A stretch of 32,762 nt of DNA from Enterococcus faecalis 13-SD-W-01 (GCA_000415185.1 KE351646.1:319711-352472); one strand, 5' to 3'. Positions 25,761 through 31,880 are shown, numbered from the stretch's first letter. The notes: a model not told the origin generated them from the letters alone. A program made the numbers and translations.

Positions 25761-26708
25761 TTAGTTTTTATTCTCGTCAATCGATATATTTTTTTTCTCT
25801 TTAATAAATTCTGAAGCAAGGTGAACGAATAGCTGTTTCGTTGTATCGGATAAATTTAATTCATCTTTATTGTCACTTTCTCCAGAATGATACCATAGTG
25901 AATCATCTTTGCGAGAAATTAAAACAGTTAGCTGTTCAATATTACTTTTTTTGTCGGAATACTTTGTTTTTAGATTTTTAATTTTATCCCTTGTATCATT
26001 TAATATTTTATTTAATTCGTCTTTTAGTTCATCATCGATAGAGCTTTCGTAAGTATGAGCAATCAATATTGTATCAGAATTAATCAATTGCATTATTTCT
26101 TTTTCCTGCTCCTTAGGCAAAAAGTGGACTGTCTTTAAAAAATTTTTTGTTACAGGTATTTGTATTTCATCTGGAAAATCTGCATAACCATTAATATCAT
26201 CGGTAGATGGAATATTATGATACGTATTTGTAATTAAATTTTGATTTGTTTTGACTTCCTCCCTATATCGGCCTACTAAATCCCATTCTAGCCATTTATA
26301 AAGAAAACTTTTATTTTCAAGAGATTGCCAATCTGTGTTCCATGCAAGTGCTGGGACTGTAAAATAGCGTCCCATTGCTTGCTGTAAGATACTATCTAAA
26401 TCATCTGTGTTGAAATATTCTAGAGCTTTTCGAGTTTCTTTGTCTAAGTCATCATCGGAAAGATAAGATTGATAAACCTTCTTAGCGATATTTAAGGCTT
26501 TTTCTTCGCTCATTTTTTGATCATTAACGCCCATTAAGTAGCCGATAGAGACGTTAAAGTAGTTGGCTAGTTTTTCCCAGGTTTCCTTTTTTGGCTCGCT
26601 TTCACCATTTTCATATCTATTAAGGGTAGAACGTGGTATACCTAGCTTAGCGCTTAAATCGACTAAAGTAATTTTATTTTCTTTCCGCATTTCTTTTAAC
26701 CTGTTCAT
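25761..26708 (-). CDS. Phage-type XRE (cI-like) repressor without S24 peptidase domain
   Basis: A 315-residue protein. The N-terminal XRE helix-turn-helix (residues 4-58: KENKITLVDLSAKLGIPRSTLNRYENGESEP) is typical of lactic-phage repressors and is followed by YFNVSIGYLMG. The C-terminal ~240 residues are acidic and unrecognised, with a possible coiled coil (~225-270). The self-cleaving S24 peptidase of classical cI is not seen, so induction would work differently. The gene reads divergently from a cro-like remnant across an intergenic region with two matching operators. ATG 26708 follows GAAAGGA. Confidence 0.8.
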   Translation of the reverse strand: MNRLKEMRKENKITLVDLSAKLGIPRSTLNRYENGESEPKKETWEKLANYFNVSIGYLMGVNDQKMSEEKALNIAKKVYQSYLSDDDLDKETRKALEYFNTDDLDSILQQAMGRYFTVPALAWNTDWQSLENKSFLYKWLEWDLVGRYREEVKTNQNLITNTYHNIPSTDDINGYADFPDEIQIPVTKNFLKTVHFLPKEQEKEIMQLINSDTILIAHTYESSIDDELKDELNKILNDTRDKIKNLKTKYSDKKSNIEQLTVLISRKDDSLWYHSGESDNKDELNLSDTTKQLFVHLASEFIKEKKNISIDENKN

Positions 26709-26743
26709 TAGAAAAATCCTTTCTTAGAAATATTCTCATAGCT

Positions 26744-26772
26744 AGACTACAGCAAATTTTACATAAAATCAA
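26744..26772 (-). promoter_or_regulatory. Candidate repressor-maintenance promoter
   Basis: On the minus strand TTGATT (26772-26767) and TAGTCT (26749-26744) are 17 bp apart, about 36 bp ahead of the repressor start. Confidence 0.45.
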
Positions 26773-26778
26773 ACTCAA

Positions 26779-26795
26779 TTCCCAAAAAATGAGAA
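26779..26795. promoter_or_regulatory. Repressor operator O1 (predicted)
   Basis: TTCCCaaaaaatGAGAA, an inverted repeat with one mismatched pair. It shares CCCAAAAAATG with O2; centres are 28 bp apart. Confidence 0.6.
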
Positions 26796-26801
26796 AATGC
26801 A

Positions 26802-26830
26802 TTGACATCCCAAAAAATGGGAATTATAAT
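26802..26830 (+). promoter_or_regulatory. Rightward promoter with operator O2 in its spacer
   Basis: Perfect TTGACA (26802-26807) and TATAAT (26825-26830) are 17 bp apart. The perfect palindrome TCCCAaaaaaTGGGA (26808-26822) fills the spacer, so a bound repressor would block polymerase. Confidence 0.85.
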
Positions 26831-26894
26831 TAATTTATAGTATCTCGATAATTGGGAAAAAGAGGGGGTAACAAAGTTTTAAATTGATAAAGAA

Positions 26895-27071
26895 ATGTAC
26901 GCAAAGACTCGTGAGCGCCGAGCACGTAAGAATACTACGTTAGAAGCTGCTGCTTGCGAGATTGGTATTTCAGCTAAAACTTTGAGAATGATAGAAAATG
27001 AACAAATTCTATCCATTCGAAAAACAGACGCCCTTTTTGGTGGAAAATGTTCAGTAGGGAATTTTTTGTGA
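26895..27071 (+). pseudogene. Cro/XRE-like HTH remnant
   Basis: A frame of 58 codons starting MYAKTRERRARKNTTLEAAA and continuing CEIGISAKTLRMIENEQ, a recognisable helix-turn-helix of a Cro-like regulator. The expected second half (helices 4-5) is replaced by unrelated sequence before TGA at 27069. The strong AGAGGGGG ribosome site (26861-26868) is 26 bp from this ATG, and an in-frame stop lies just upstream of it, so both ends look damaged. It lies where cro should be, under the rightward promoter. Confidence 0.5.
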
Positions 27072-27116
27072 GTTTACAGCTTGAAACGTTTTGACTTCTG
27101 TTAAATTATTCTATTA

Positions 27117-27146
27117 TTGTAAAGAGTTAAAACGTAATGATATAAT
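27117..27146 (+). promoter_or_regulatory. Promoter of the abi gene
   Basis: TTGTAA (27117-27122) and TATAAT (27141-27146) are 18 bp apart, with an extended -10 TGA before TATAAT. The leader is about 75 nt and begins near a hairpin GACTTA/TAAGTC (27147-27164). Confidence 0.7.
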
Positions 27147-27227
27147 GACTTAGAAATATAAGTCTATGAATTATAGAGAAAATTGATTAAAAGTAACATG
27201 AGACTTAATGGGAAAGGTATTTAAACT

Positions 27228-28220
27228 ATGGATGAAAATGCCAAACGAGAATTAAATACGATAAAAGAAACATTGGAAATAAATATGAAAGAAGAAGCTA
27301 TAAAGCGACATCCCAAAGCTTCATTTGAAGATCTTATAAATGAATTGTCTATGAAAGGCGTTAAATTCAATGTAATGAGTGAAAATAACGCAAAAGATAT
27401 CCTGAATGATTTAAATTATTACTATAAGTTATCTGTCTATAGGAGGAATTTTAAAAGAGATTTAACTGGAAAATATATAAATTTAGAGTTCAGTTATTTG
27501 GCAGATTTAGCTAGTGTTGATATGCAACTAAGATATTTACTTTTAACTGCTACTCTGGATATAGAACATGCTATGAAAACTTTTTTAATTACCCATATTA
27601 CTGAAAATGAAGAAGTAGACGGATATGCTATAGTTGATAGATTTTTTCATTCTACAATAGGTACTGAATACGAGTTAAATAAGGTAACTGTTTTAGAAAA
27701 AGTTAAACATAAAAGTCATTATCAAAGAAAATTGTATGAGGCTCATAAAGATGCACCTTCTGCCTGGGTTCTTGTCGAAATAATGAGTTTTGGAGAATTT
27801 ATAAGATTTTTTGAATTTTATTTTAAAAAATATCCAACTCCTAAATTTGATTTTTCTATCATGAGTGGGTTGCTAAATGCTGTAAAAAGGATTAGAAACT
27901 GTTGTGCTCATAATAATGCTTTCTTGTTTTACATGAGTAAAAATGAGTTGAGACATCCTAATAGCTATGTTGTAGCATATGCTGAAAAAGCAAAAATAGG
28001 GAAAGCATTTTATTTTTGTGCTAAAGTTCATGATATTATTGCAGTTTTATACACTCATAATTTTTTTGTTAAAGGGATAGGTTCTAGAAAGTATCGGCAT
28101 AAAGAATTATCAGACTTAACTGATAGAAGCATTGAACGATTTAAATGTTTGGATAAAGATAATGATATTGTTTATTTTTTTGGAATATTAAAGAAACTAC
28201 TTAACTCTTATCACGTTTAG
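27228..28220 (+). CDS. Abi_2 (AbiD/AbiF) family HEPN abortive-infection protein
   Basis: A 330-residue soluble protein of the Abi_2 family, known for abortive-infection phage defence in lactococci. Family landmarks: the N-terminal ILNDLNYYYKLSVYRRNF (~58-75), DMQLRYLLLTATLDIEHAMKTFL (~98-120), the SAWVLVEIMSFGEFIRFFEFY block (~178-198) and the HEPN ribonuclease motif RNCCAH (Arg223-x4-His228). HEPN proteins of this kind usually cleave RNA and arrest growth, so control is needed. It has its own extended -10 promoter and GGGAAAGG ribosome site. A promoter-terminator unit for a small RNA begins 11 bp after its stop. That and the mobile setting make a toxin-antitoxin-like defence role likely, though unproven. 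Confidence 0.85.
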   Translation: MDENAKRELNTIKETLEINMKEEAIKRHPKASFEDLINELSMKGVKFNVMSENNAKDILNDLNYYYKLSVYRRNFKRDLTGKYINLEFSYLADLASVDMQLRYLLLTATLDIEHAMKTFLITHITENEEVDGYAIVDRFFHSTIGTEYELNKVTVLEKVKHKSHYQRKLYEAHKDAPSAWVLVEIMSFGEFIRFFEFYFKKYPTPKFDFSIMSGLLNAVKRIRNCCAHNNAFLFYMSKNELRHPNSYVVAYAEKAKIGKAFYFCAKVHDIIAVLYTHNFFVKGIGSRKYRHKELSDLTDRSIERFKCLDKDNDIVYFFGILKKLLNSYHV

Positions 28221-28231
28221 TAATTTATCTC

Positions 28232-28261
28232 TTGACAGGGATAAAAAAGAATTGGTATGAT
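28232..28261 (+). promoter_or_regulatory. Promoter of the candidate small RNA
   Basis: A perfect TTGACA (28232-28237) and TATGAT (28256-28261) are 18 bp apart, right after the abi stop. Initiation is expected at about 28268. Confidence 0.7.
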
Positions 28262-28267
28262 GTATAC

Positions 28268-28373
28268 GTAGAAACAACGTGTAGGAACGTTGGGCGTGGA
28301 TGGATTTATTCAGAAACGTTTAAACACTTTTATTATGAAGGTGTTAACCCCAAAAGGTTAGCTCCTTCTTTTT
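28268..28373 (+). ncRNA. Candidate small RNA downstream of abi
   Basis: A predicted transcript of about 105 nt. Hairpin 1 is CAACGT/ACGTTG around GTAGGA (28275-28292). A linker follows, with an AGAAAC repeat (28270 and 28312) and overlapping palindromes AAACGTTT and GTTTAAAC; it ends in a strong terminator stem. No start codon with a ribosome site lies within it; a 64-codon frame crossing it would begin at the TTG of the -35 box. Placement next to an Abi_2 HEPN gene suggests an RNA antitoxin or guide-like partner. From memory, recent work links AbiF proteins to adjacent non-coding RNAs; I could not compare structures. Confidence 0.55.
28337..28373 (+). terminator. Terminator of the candidate small RNA (and abi)
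   Basis: GAAGG.GTTAACC pairs with GGTTAGC.CCTTC (12 pairs, one mismatch, one G-U) around a 6-base loop, followed by T5. Confidence 0.8.
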
Positions 28374-28407
28374 ATTTAACAAAAAACTGCTTTAAAAATA
28401 TTTATAG

Positions 28408-28424
28408 AAACAGGGAATCTGTTT
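28408..28424 (+). repeat. Small hairpin after the small-RNA terminator
   Basis: AAACAG/CTGTTT around GGAAT, starting within a third AGAAAC (28406-28411). Function unknown. Confidence 0.35.
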
Positions 28425-28440
28425 AAGTAAAGCTATATAA

Positions 28441-28455
28441 AACGCCCCACGTTAG
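28441..28455. repeat. Inverted repeat copy 2
   Basis: AACGCCCCACGTTAG, the complement of 25697-25710 with one extra C. Confidence 0.55.
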
Positions 28456-28469
28456 ATGAAGATTTTTAT

Positions 28470-28490
28470 ACTGAAATTCCACCGCATCTG
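28470..28490. repeat. Right copy of an imperfect direct repeat near the element end
   Basis: Matches 25292-25312 at 18 of 21 positions, about 105 bp inside the right att core. Confidence 0.45.
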
Positions 28491-28594
28491 AGTAAAATGC
28501 ATAGAAATTTCAATAAGCTATTTTTACCGAAACAACTTTATTTCATTAGTTTTTAAAGCTATAGACAAACTTATTAAATGTTTTATTGATTTCT

Positions 28595-28608
28595 GTACCT
28601 TCCTTATA
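28595..28608 (+). repeat. Right att core
   Basis: GTACCTTCCTTATA, identical to the tRNA-Ser 3' end at 25202-25215. Bases to its left do not continue the tRNA. Confidence 0.75.
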
Positions 28609-28619
28609 TAAATCATAGA

Positions 28620-28682
28620 ACAGAGGCGGAAACGTTGCTATACAAGCATTTGCTTGCGATGTTTTTGCCTCTGTACTTTTTT
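28620..28682 (+). terminator. Rightward terminator after the second att core
   Basis: ACAGAGGC (28620-28627) pairs with GCCTCTGT (28667-28674), with inner GTT/AAC and AAGC/GCTT pairing, then CTTTTTT. It mirrors the terminator after the first att copy. Confidence 0.7.
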
Positions 28683-28695
28683 GCCTCCGGTTTGT

Positions 28696-28866
28696 TTAAA
28701 TGCCAATATAGTCGGCAAATTGTGTCGCTGTTTCTTTTTTACGTTTATCAGTAATATGAATATAAAAATCCATAGTGATTTGTATAGAAGCGTGACCCAG
28801 ACGTTCTTGTACATCTTTGATATCTGCACCTGCTTCTAATAGTAAACTATTCTTACGAGCATCTGC
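28696..28866 (-). pseudogene. Second tyrosine integrase, C-terminal fragment
   Basis: Too short to stand out, but the minus strand encodes NSLLLEAGADIKDVQERLGH and then ASIQITMDFYIHITDKRKKE, ending ATQFADYIGI before TAA (28698-28696). LGHAS and the nucleophile Tyr in MDFYIHIT are the last two catalytic boxes of a phage integrase. The HxxR box and everything N-terminal are gone; homology stops at about 28850. It differs from the fragment at 25315, so it comes from another integrase and is not a duplication. Confidence 0.85.
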
Positions 28867-29117
28867 AGAAAATCATCGCTGATGCTGGCAACGAAAGTCG
28901 AGAAGTTGGATTAGCAAATTTATCAGCAGTGTTGCCTAACATGACAGACAATCTACTTGAATCTCTTTTCAATCAACAATAGTTTGAATTTATCTCAGCT
29001 ATCAAAAAAAGTGCAGAAAAGGGAAAGCATCTGGCTATTATTGACTATGCAATTCTAGTGGCTGTAATTGATCAAAGAAAAAATCAATGTCAAATTATTA
29101 ATGAAGTAACGAGATGA
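28851..29117 (+). pseudogene. Unrecognised coding remnant with an in-frame stop
   Basis: One plus-strand frame reads YEHLQKIIADAGNESREVGL and on to LLESLFNQQ, hits TAG at 28980-28982, then continues in the same frame as FEFISAIKKSAEKGKHLAII and on to INEVTR before TGA at 29115. There is no start codon with a ribosome site, and the 5' end abuts the integrase breakpoint. It looks like the 3' part of a gene cut by recombination. I do not recognise it. Confidence 0.4.
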
Positions 29118-29268
29118 CTCAAGTTTTTGTTTTGGTGTTTTTTTGATTTAGAATGAAATGTTTGTTTTATTGACAGATAATAGTAATGGTTCGTCAAAAA
29201 ACCCTCTGTTTTCCAAATAACCTCTTTGCTATACTTATAAGAAAAAGGCTATGGAGGAGAAAAATATA

Positions 29269-29853
29269 ATGGATCCGAACATTTTAGATTTAAGTGTTAG
29301 ATTAGCTGAAGCAGGTGCAAAAAGTACAGCAACTTCAATTTCAAGTGCAATAAAAGCATTGAAAGCGGACAGGGATAAAACAAAAACAATTGCTGGGATG
29401 AATGACTTAATTTATGAATTATTAGATGAAAAACAGGAAATAGAAGGAATTGCTAAATCTTATGAAGAAGAATTAGTTGCTCAAAAATTAACAAATTCGG
29501 ACTTGGAATATGTTGTCAATACAGTAATACCTGTCCTTAAAGAATTTTTTGTGAAACTATCCGAAAATGAAAATCAAGAAAGCCAGAAGAAATCAGCAGA
29601 AGCTATACAAAATCTTGAAGCCTTGGAGCCATTACTATCTCTCAATACTTTAGCAGTTCTACAAACGCTAGGATTTAATTTTAAAAAAGGTATTGGAGAA
29701 CCTTTGACTGAATTAACTAGAGGCATAATAAGCGGTAAAAATAAAGAAAACCAAACACGACTGAACGAATTAGCTTTAGAAAGAGAAGTAGAATACTTTA
29801 AGTTGATACAGGATGAAGAAGCATTTGAAAGATTTGTGAGTTTACGTAACTAA
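29269..29853 (+). CDS. Unrecognised helical protein in the accessory region
   Basis: About 194 residues, almost wholly helical by pattern: AEAGAKSTATSISSAIKALKADRDKTKTIAGMNDLI, a coiled-coil-like LLDEKQEIEGIAKSYEEELVAQKL, and a C-terminal amphipathic region ending VEYFKLIQDEEAFERFVSLRN. There is no signal peptide or TM segment. The ATG at 29269 follows GGAGGAG at 9 bp; the ATG at 29251 overlaps that site. TATACT at 29230-29235 is a good -10 with no clear -35. The next gene starts 73 bp downstream on the same strand. I cannot name a family; the setting makes phage- or defence-related cargo possible. Confidence 0.7.
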   Translation: MDPNILDLSVRLAEAGAKSTATSISSAIKALKADRDKTKTIAGMNDLIYELLDEKQEIEGIAKSYEEELVAQKLTNSDLEYVVNTVIPVLKEFFVKLSENENQESQKKSAEAIQNLEALEPLLSLNTLAVLQTLGFNFKKGIGEPLTELTRGIISGKNKENQTRLNELALEREVEYFKLIQDEEAFERFVSLRN

Positions 29854-29925
29854 AGGAATTCAACATAAAAATATTTTGAGTGATAAAAAGATGCTGCGTT
29901 TTCTGAATCTGAGAGGAAATGAACT

Positions 29926-30654
29926 ATGGATATAGAGAAAATATTCAAGGATTATGAACAAGATGTGTCATCAAAAAAGTTCTATAATCAGTTGGTAGAT
30001 TTAAAAAAACATGCTTTAATATTGGATACGAGTGAGTATAAATCTAACAAAGGCGAACAGGATGAAACGATGGGGAAAATGATGAGGTTATATATGCGTC
30101 CGATTTTAACAATCTATATAGATTTATCAAACACACTATATTATTGTTATGATTCCAAAAATTTTCATTCGCTAGAAGTGATATTTCGAACTTTAATGGA
30201 GCACCATGCGCAAGTACTATTTACTAAAAATAAAAAAGGGATAGACTTTCTTAAGCTGCAAGGTTGGTACTATTCAAATTTATTAGAGGAAAAAAAATCC
30301 ACTGAAAAATTAGTTCAATATGTTGATGGTTATGAAGAACATTATGAGCTAATAAAACAGATGGTTTCTGATCCAATCTATAAAAGAGTGAAAGAAATAG
30401 TAAAAGGAAATAAATATTGGTATCAATATTTTAATTACAATGAAAAAAAAGAAAAACCATCAGGAGTTAATAACTTAGTTAGTAACACATTTGGAAAAGA
30501 GTTCAAGACAATGTATGGAACATTATCAAGGTCAACACACTCAGTAGATTTCAATGCATATAGACGGGAAAAAAACTATTACGATATACTTTTGTGGATT
30601 GGAATAGAAATAATAAAAGAGGCTTTAAAATATTTTAGGTATGAATTTGATTAA
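29926..30654 (+). CDS. DUF5677-like protein (tentative)
   Basis: A 242-residue soluble protein, mostly helical. The centre has RTLMEHHAQVLFTKNKKGIDFLKLQGWYYSNLLEE and the C-terminal part TMYGTLSRSTHSVDFNAY, a pattern like the R...E and S..H motifs of DUF5677-type proteins, then a hydrophobic helix LLWIGIEIIKEALKYF. GAGAGG lies well placed ahead of ATG 29926. Whether it forms a two-gene system with the upstream gene is unknown. Family match is by eye only. Confidence 0.65.
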   Translation: MDIEKIFKDYEQDVSSKKFYNQLVDLKKHALILDTSEYKSNKGEQDETMGKMMRLYMRPILTIYIDLSNTLYYCYDSKNFHSLEVIFRTLMEHHAQVLFTKNKKGIDFLKLQGWYYSNLLEEKKSTEKLVQYVDGYEEHYELIKQMVSDPIYKRVKEIVKGNKYWYQYFNYNEKKEKPSGVNNLVSNTFGKEFKTMYGTLSRSTHSVDFNAYRREKNYYDILLWIGIEIIKEALKYFRYEFD

Positions 30655-30700
30655 AGTTATTTTAAGAACACTTATCGAATGGTCTTTTTATTTTATATGA

Positions 30701-30993
30701 CAGGAGCCCGCCCTTCATAGCGTTGAGAACAGACAAGGCGCTCGCCGCATTGCTTTTGATAAGAAAAGAAAGAAATTACTTAAGATGGAGAATGTCTGTG
30801 GTATCTGTAGAAAACCTATGAATAAAAAATTGATATTGATATAGCCAGAGAAATTAGAGAATACAGTGTCTCAAAAAGTGATGCCTGGAGTAAATGGAAT
30901 GACTATGATTCATATAAAAGAATTCAAAATCAATTTAGAGAAAAGTTGGAAATATCTCCATTTGATTGGGAACTCACCATGTGGAAACGGTGA
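30701..30993 (+). pseudogene. HNH-endonuclease-like fragment and adjoining debris
   Basis: A frame without start codon (30701-30844) reads NRQGARRIAFDKKRKKLLKM then ENVCGICRKPMN, the N-terminal zinc-knuckle part of a phage-type HNH endonuclease, and stops before the HNH core. A second frame (30826-30993) begins KIDIDIAREIREYSVSKSDA and ends PFDWELTMWKR; it has no start codon and I do not recognise it. The two overlap with a frame change, so this is degraded sequence. Confidence 0.55.
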
Positions 30994-31046
30994 AAATCAC
31001 TAGCCGTTAAAAACGAAAAGGGATATATAAGTTTTATTGTTGCAGT

Positions 31047-31094
31047 AAAAAGAAGCAGCTATGCTAACAGTAAGCTTAAGCTGCTTCTTTTTTG
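31047..31094. terminator. Terminator of the Ltp lipoprotein gene
   Basis: AAAAAGAAGCAGCT / AAGCTGCTTCTTTTTT with an ~18-base loop and T runs on both strands. Confidence 0.85.
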
Positions 31095-31150
31095 TCTAGC
31101 TATTTATCAGATTACTGGATGACAAAATAGGGTGATAAAGAATGAGTTAA

Positions 31151-31861
31151 TTAGTTTGGTACATTGTCGATAGCATATTGTGCTTCTTCTGGTGTATATT
31201 TTTCATAAATAAGTTGATCATATAATCCTTGTTGTGAAAAGGCGCTGTAATCTAAATAGTCTTTTGCAGCTTGCAGCGCGTTTTCATTCCAGTCTGCTTG
31301 AACATTATCAATAGCATATTGCGCTTCTTCTGGCGTGTATTTTTCGTGGATTAACTGGTCGTATAGTCCAAGTTTAGAAAAAGCAGTGTAGTCTAGGTAA
31401 TCATTAGCTGATTGCAACGCATTTTCGTTCCAATCTGCTTGAATATTATCAATAGCATACTGTGCTGCTTCTGATGGATATTTTTCATAACTCAATTGGT
31501 CATACAAACCAAGTTTAGAAAAAGCAGTATAGGCTAAATAATCATTTGCAGCTTGCAGTGCATTTTCGAATTCGCTTGAAATTGGTGTATTTAAGTCGTC
31601 GGTGCTTATTTCAGTTTCGCTCGTTTCAGAAGTAGCAGAAGGTTCTTCTGTGGTATTTGTTGTTTCTTCGACTACTTCAGGGTCAAGCAGGGAAATACTT
31701 GTAGCAGTTTCTTGACTTGATGATTCAACTGTTTCAGTTTCTATTGTTTTTTCGACTGTAGATTCAGAAGAGGAATAACTTCCATCTGAGCTATTTGTCC
31801 CACAAGCCCCTAAAATCAAACTTCCAACAACTGTGAATCCTAACAAACCAACTTTTCTCAT
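31151..31861 (-). CDS. Ltp-family surface lipoprotein with three repeats
   Basis: A 236-residue lipoprotein. The signal peptide ends in lipobox LGAC (Cys20), followed by a ~75-residue Ser/Thr/Glu linker and three tandem copies of a 47-residue Ltp domain (~100-146, 147-193, 194-236): ALQAANDYLAYTAFSKLGLYDQL...YAIDN. The DNA of the copies is also similar. In the streptococcal phage TP-J34, Ltp blocks entry of related phage DNA (superinfection exclusion), so a similar role is plausible here. The GAGGAG site lies in a 30-bp leader identical to that of the upstream lipoprotein gene. Confidence 0.85.
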   Translation of the reverse strand: MRKVGLLGFTVVGSLILGACGTNSSDGSYSSSESTVEKTIETETVESSSQETATSISLLDPEVVEETTNTTEEPSATSETSETEISTDDLNTPISSEFENALQAANDYLAYTAFSKLGLYDQLSYEKYPSEAAQYAIDNIQADWNENALQSANDYLDYTAFSKLGLYDQLIHEKYTPEEAQYAIDNVQADWNENALQAAKDYLDYSAFSQQGLYDQLIYEKYTPEEAQYAIDNVPN

Positions 31862-31880
31862 TTCTAACTCCTCATTTCTA
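31851..31880 (-). repeat. 30-bp leader/start repeat, copy 1
   Basis: Identical to 32733-32762. It covers the ribosome site and first four codons (MRKV) and contains its own internal direct repeat GAAATGAG. Confidence 0.85.

Larger units (their letters stand above)
25202..28608. mobile_element. Decayed integrative element at tRNA-Ser carrying an Abi cargo
   Basis: Bounded by 14-bp direct repeats, the left one being the 3' end of tRNA-Ser. Inside, in order: a 3' integrase fragment reading toward the tRNA, an XRE repressor (minus), a divergent promoter/operator region, a cro-like remnant, an Abi_2-family gene and a candidate small RNA. Base composition is more AT-rich than the core genome. The truncated integrase and the lack of replication or structural genes make it a remnant or satellite that probably cannot mobilise itself. 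Confidence 0.7.
28608..31020. mobile_element. Second, more decayed element in tandem
   Basis: Begins at the second att core with the same order as the first element: rightward terminator, then the leftward 3' end of a tyrosine integrase. It goes on with coding debris, two unrecognised genes and an HNH remnant. I find no further copy of the att core, so the right end is uncertain and could include the lipoprotein genes beyond 31,047. Confidence 0.45.

Noticed and set aside
28268-28424. A CRISPR array near the abi gene
   Set aside because: AGAAAC repeats are only 6 bp and are spaced 42 and 94 bp apart; there is no repeat-spacer regularity.
28232-28426. A 64-codon frame crossing the candidate small RNA
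   Set aside because: Its only start is the TTG of the -35 box, with no ribosome site. The frame crosses the terminator hairpin and resembles no protein I know.
28638-28829. A 63-codon minus-strand ORF over the second integrase fragment
   Set aside because: It is in another frame; the integrase frame has the LGH and Tyr motifs.
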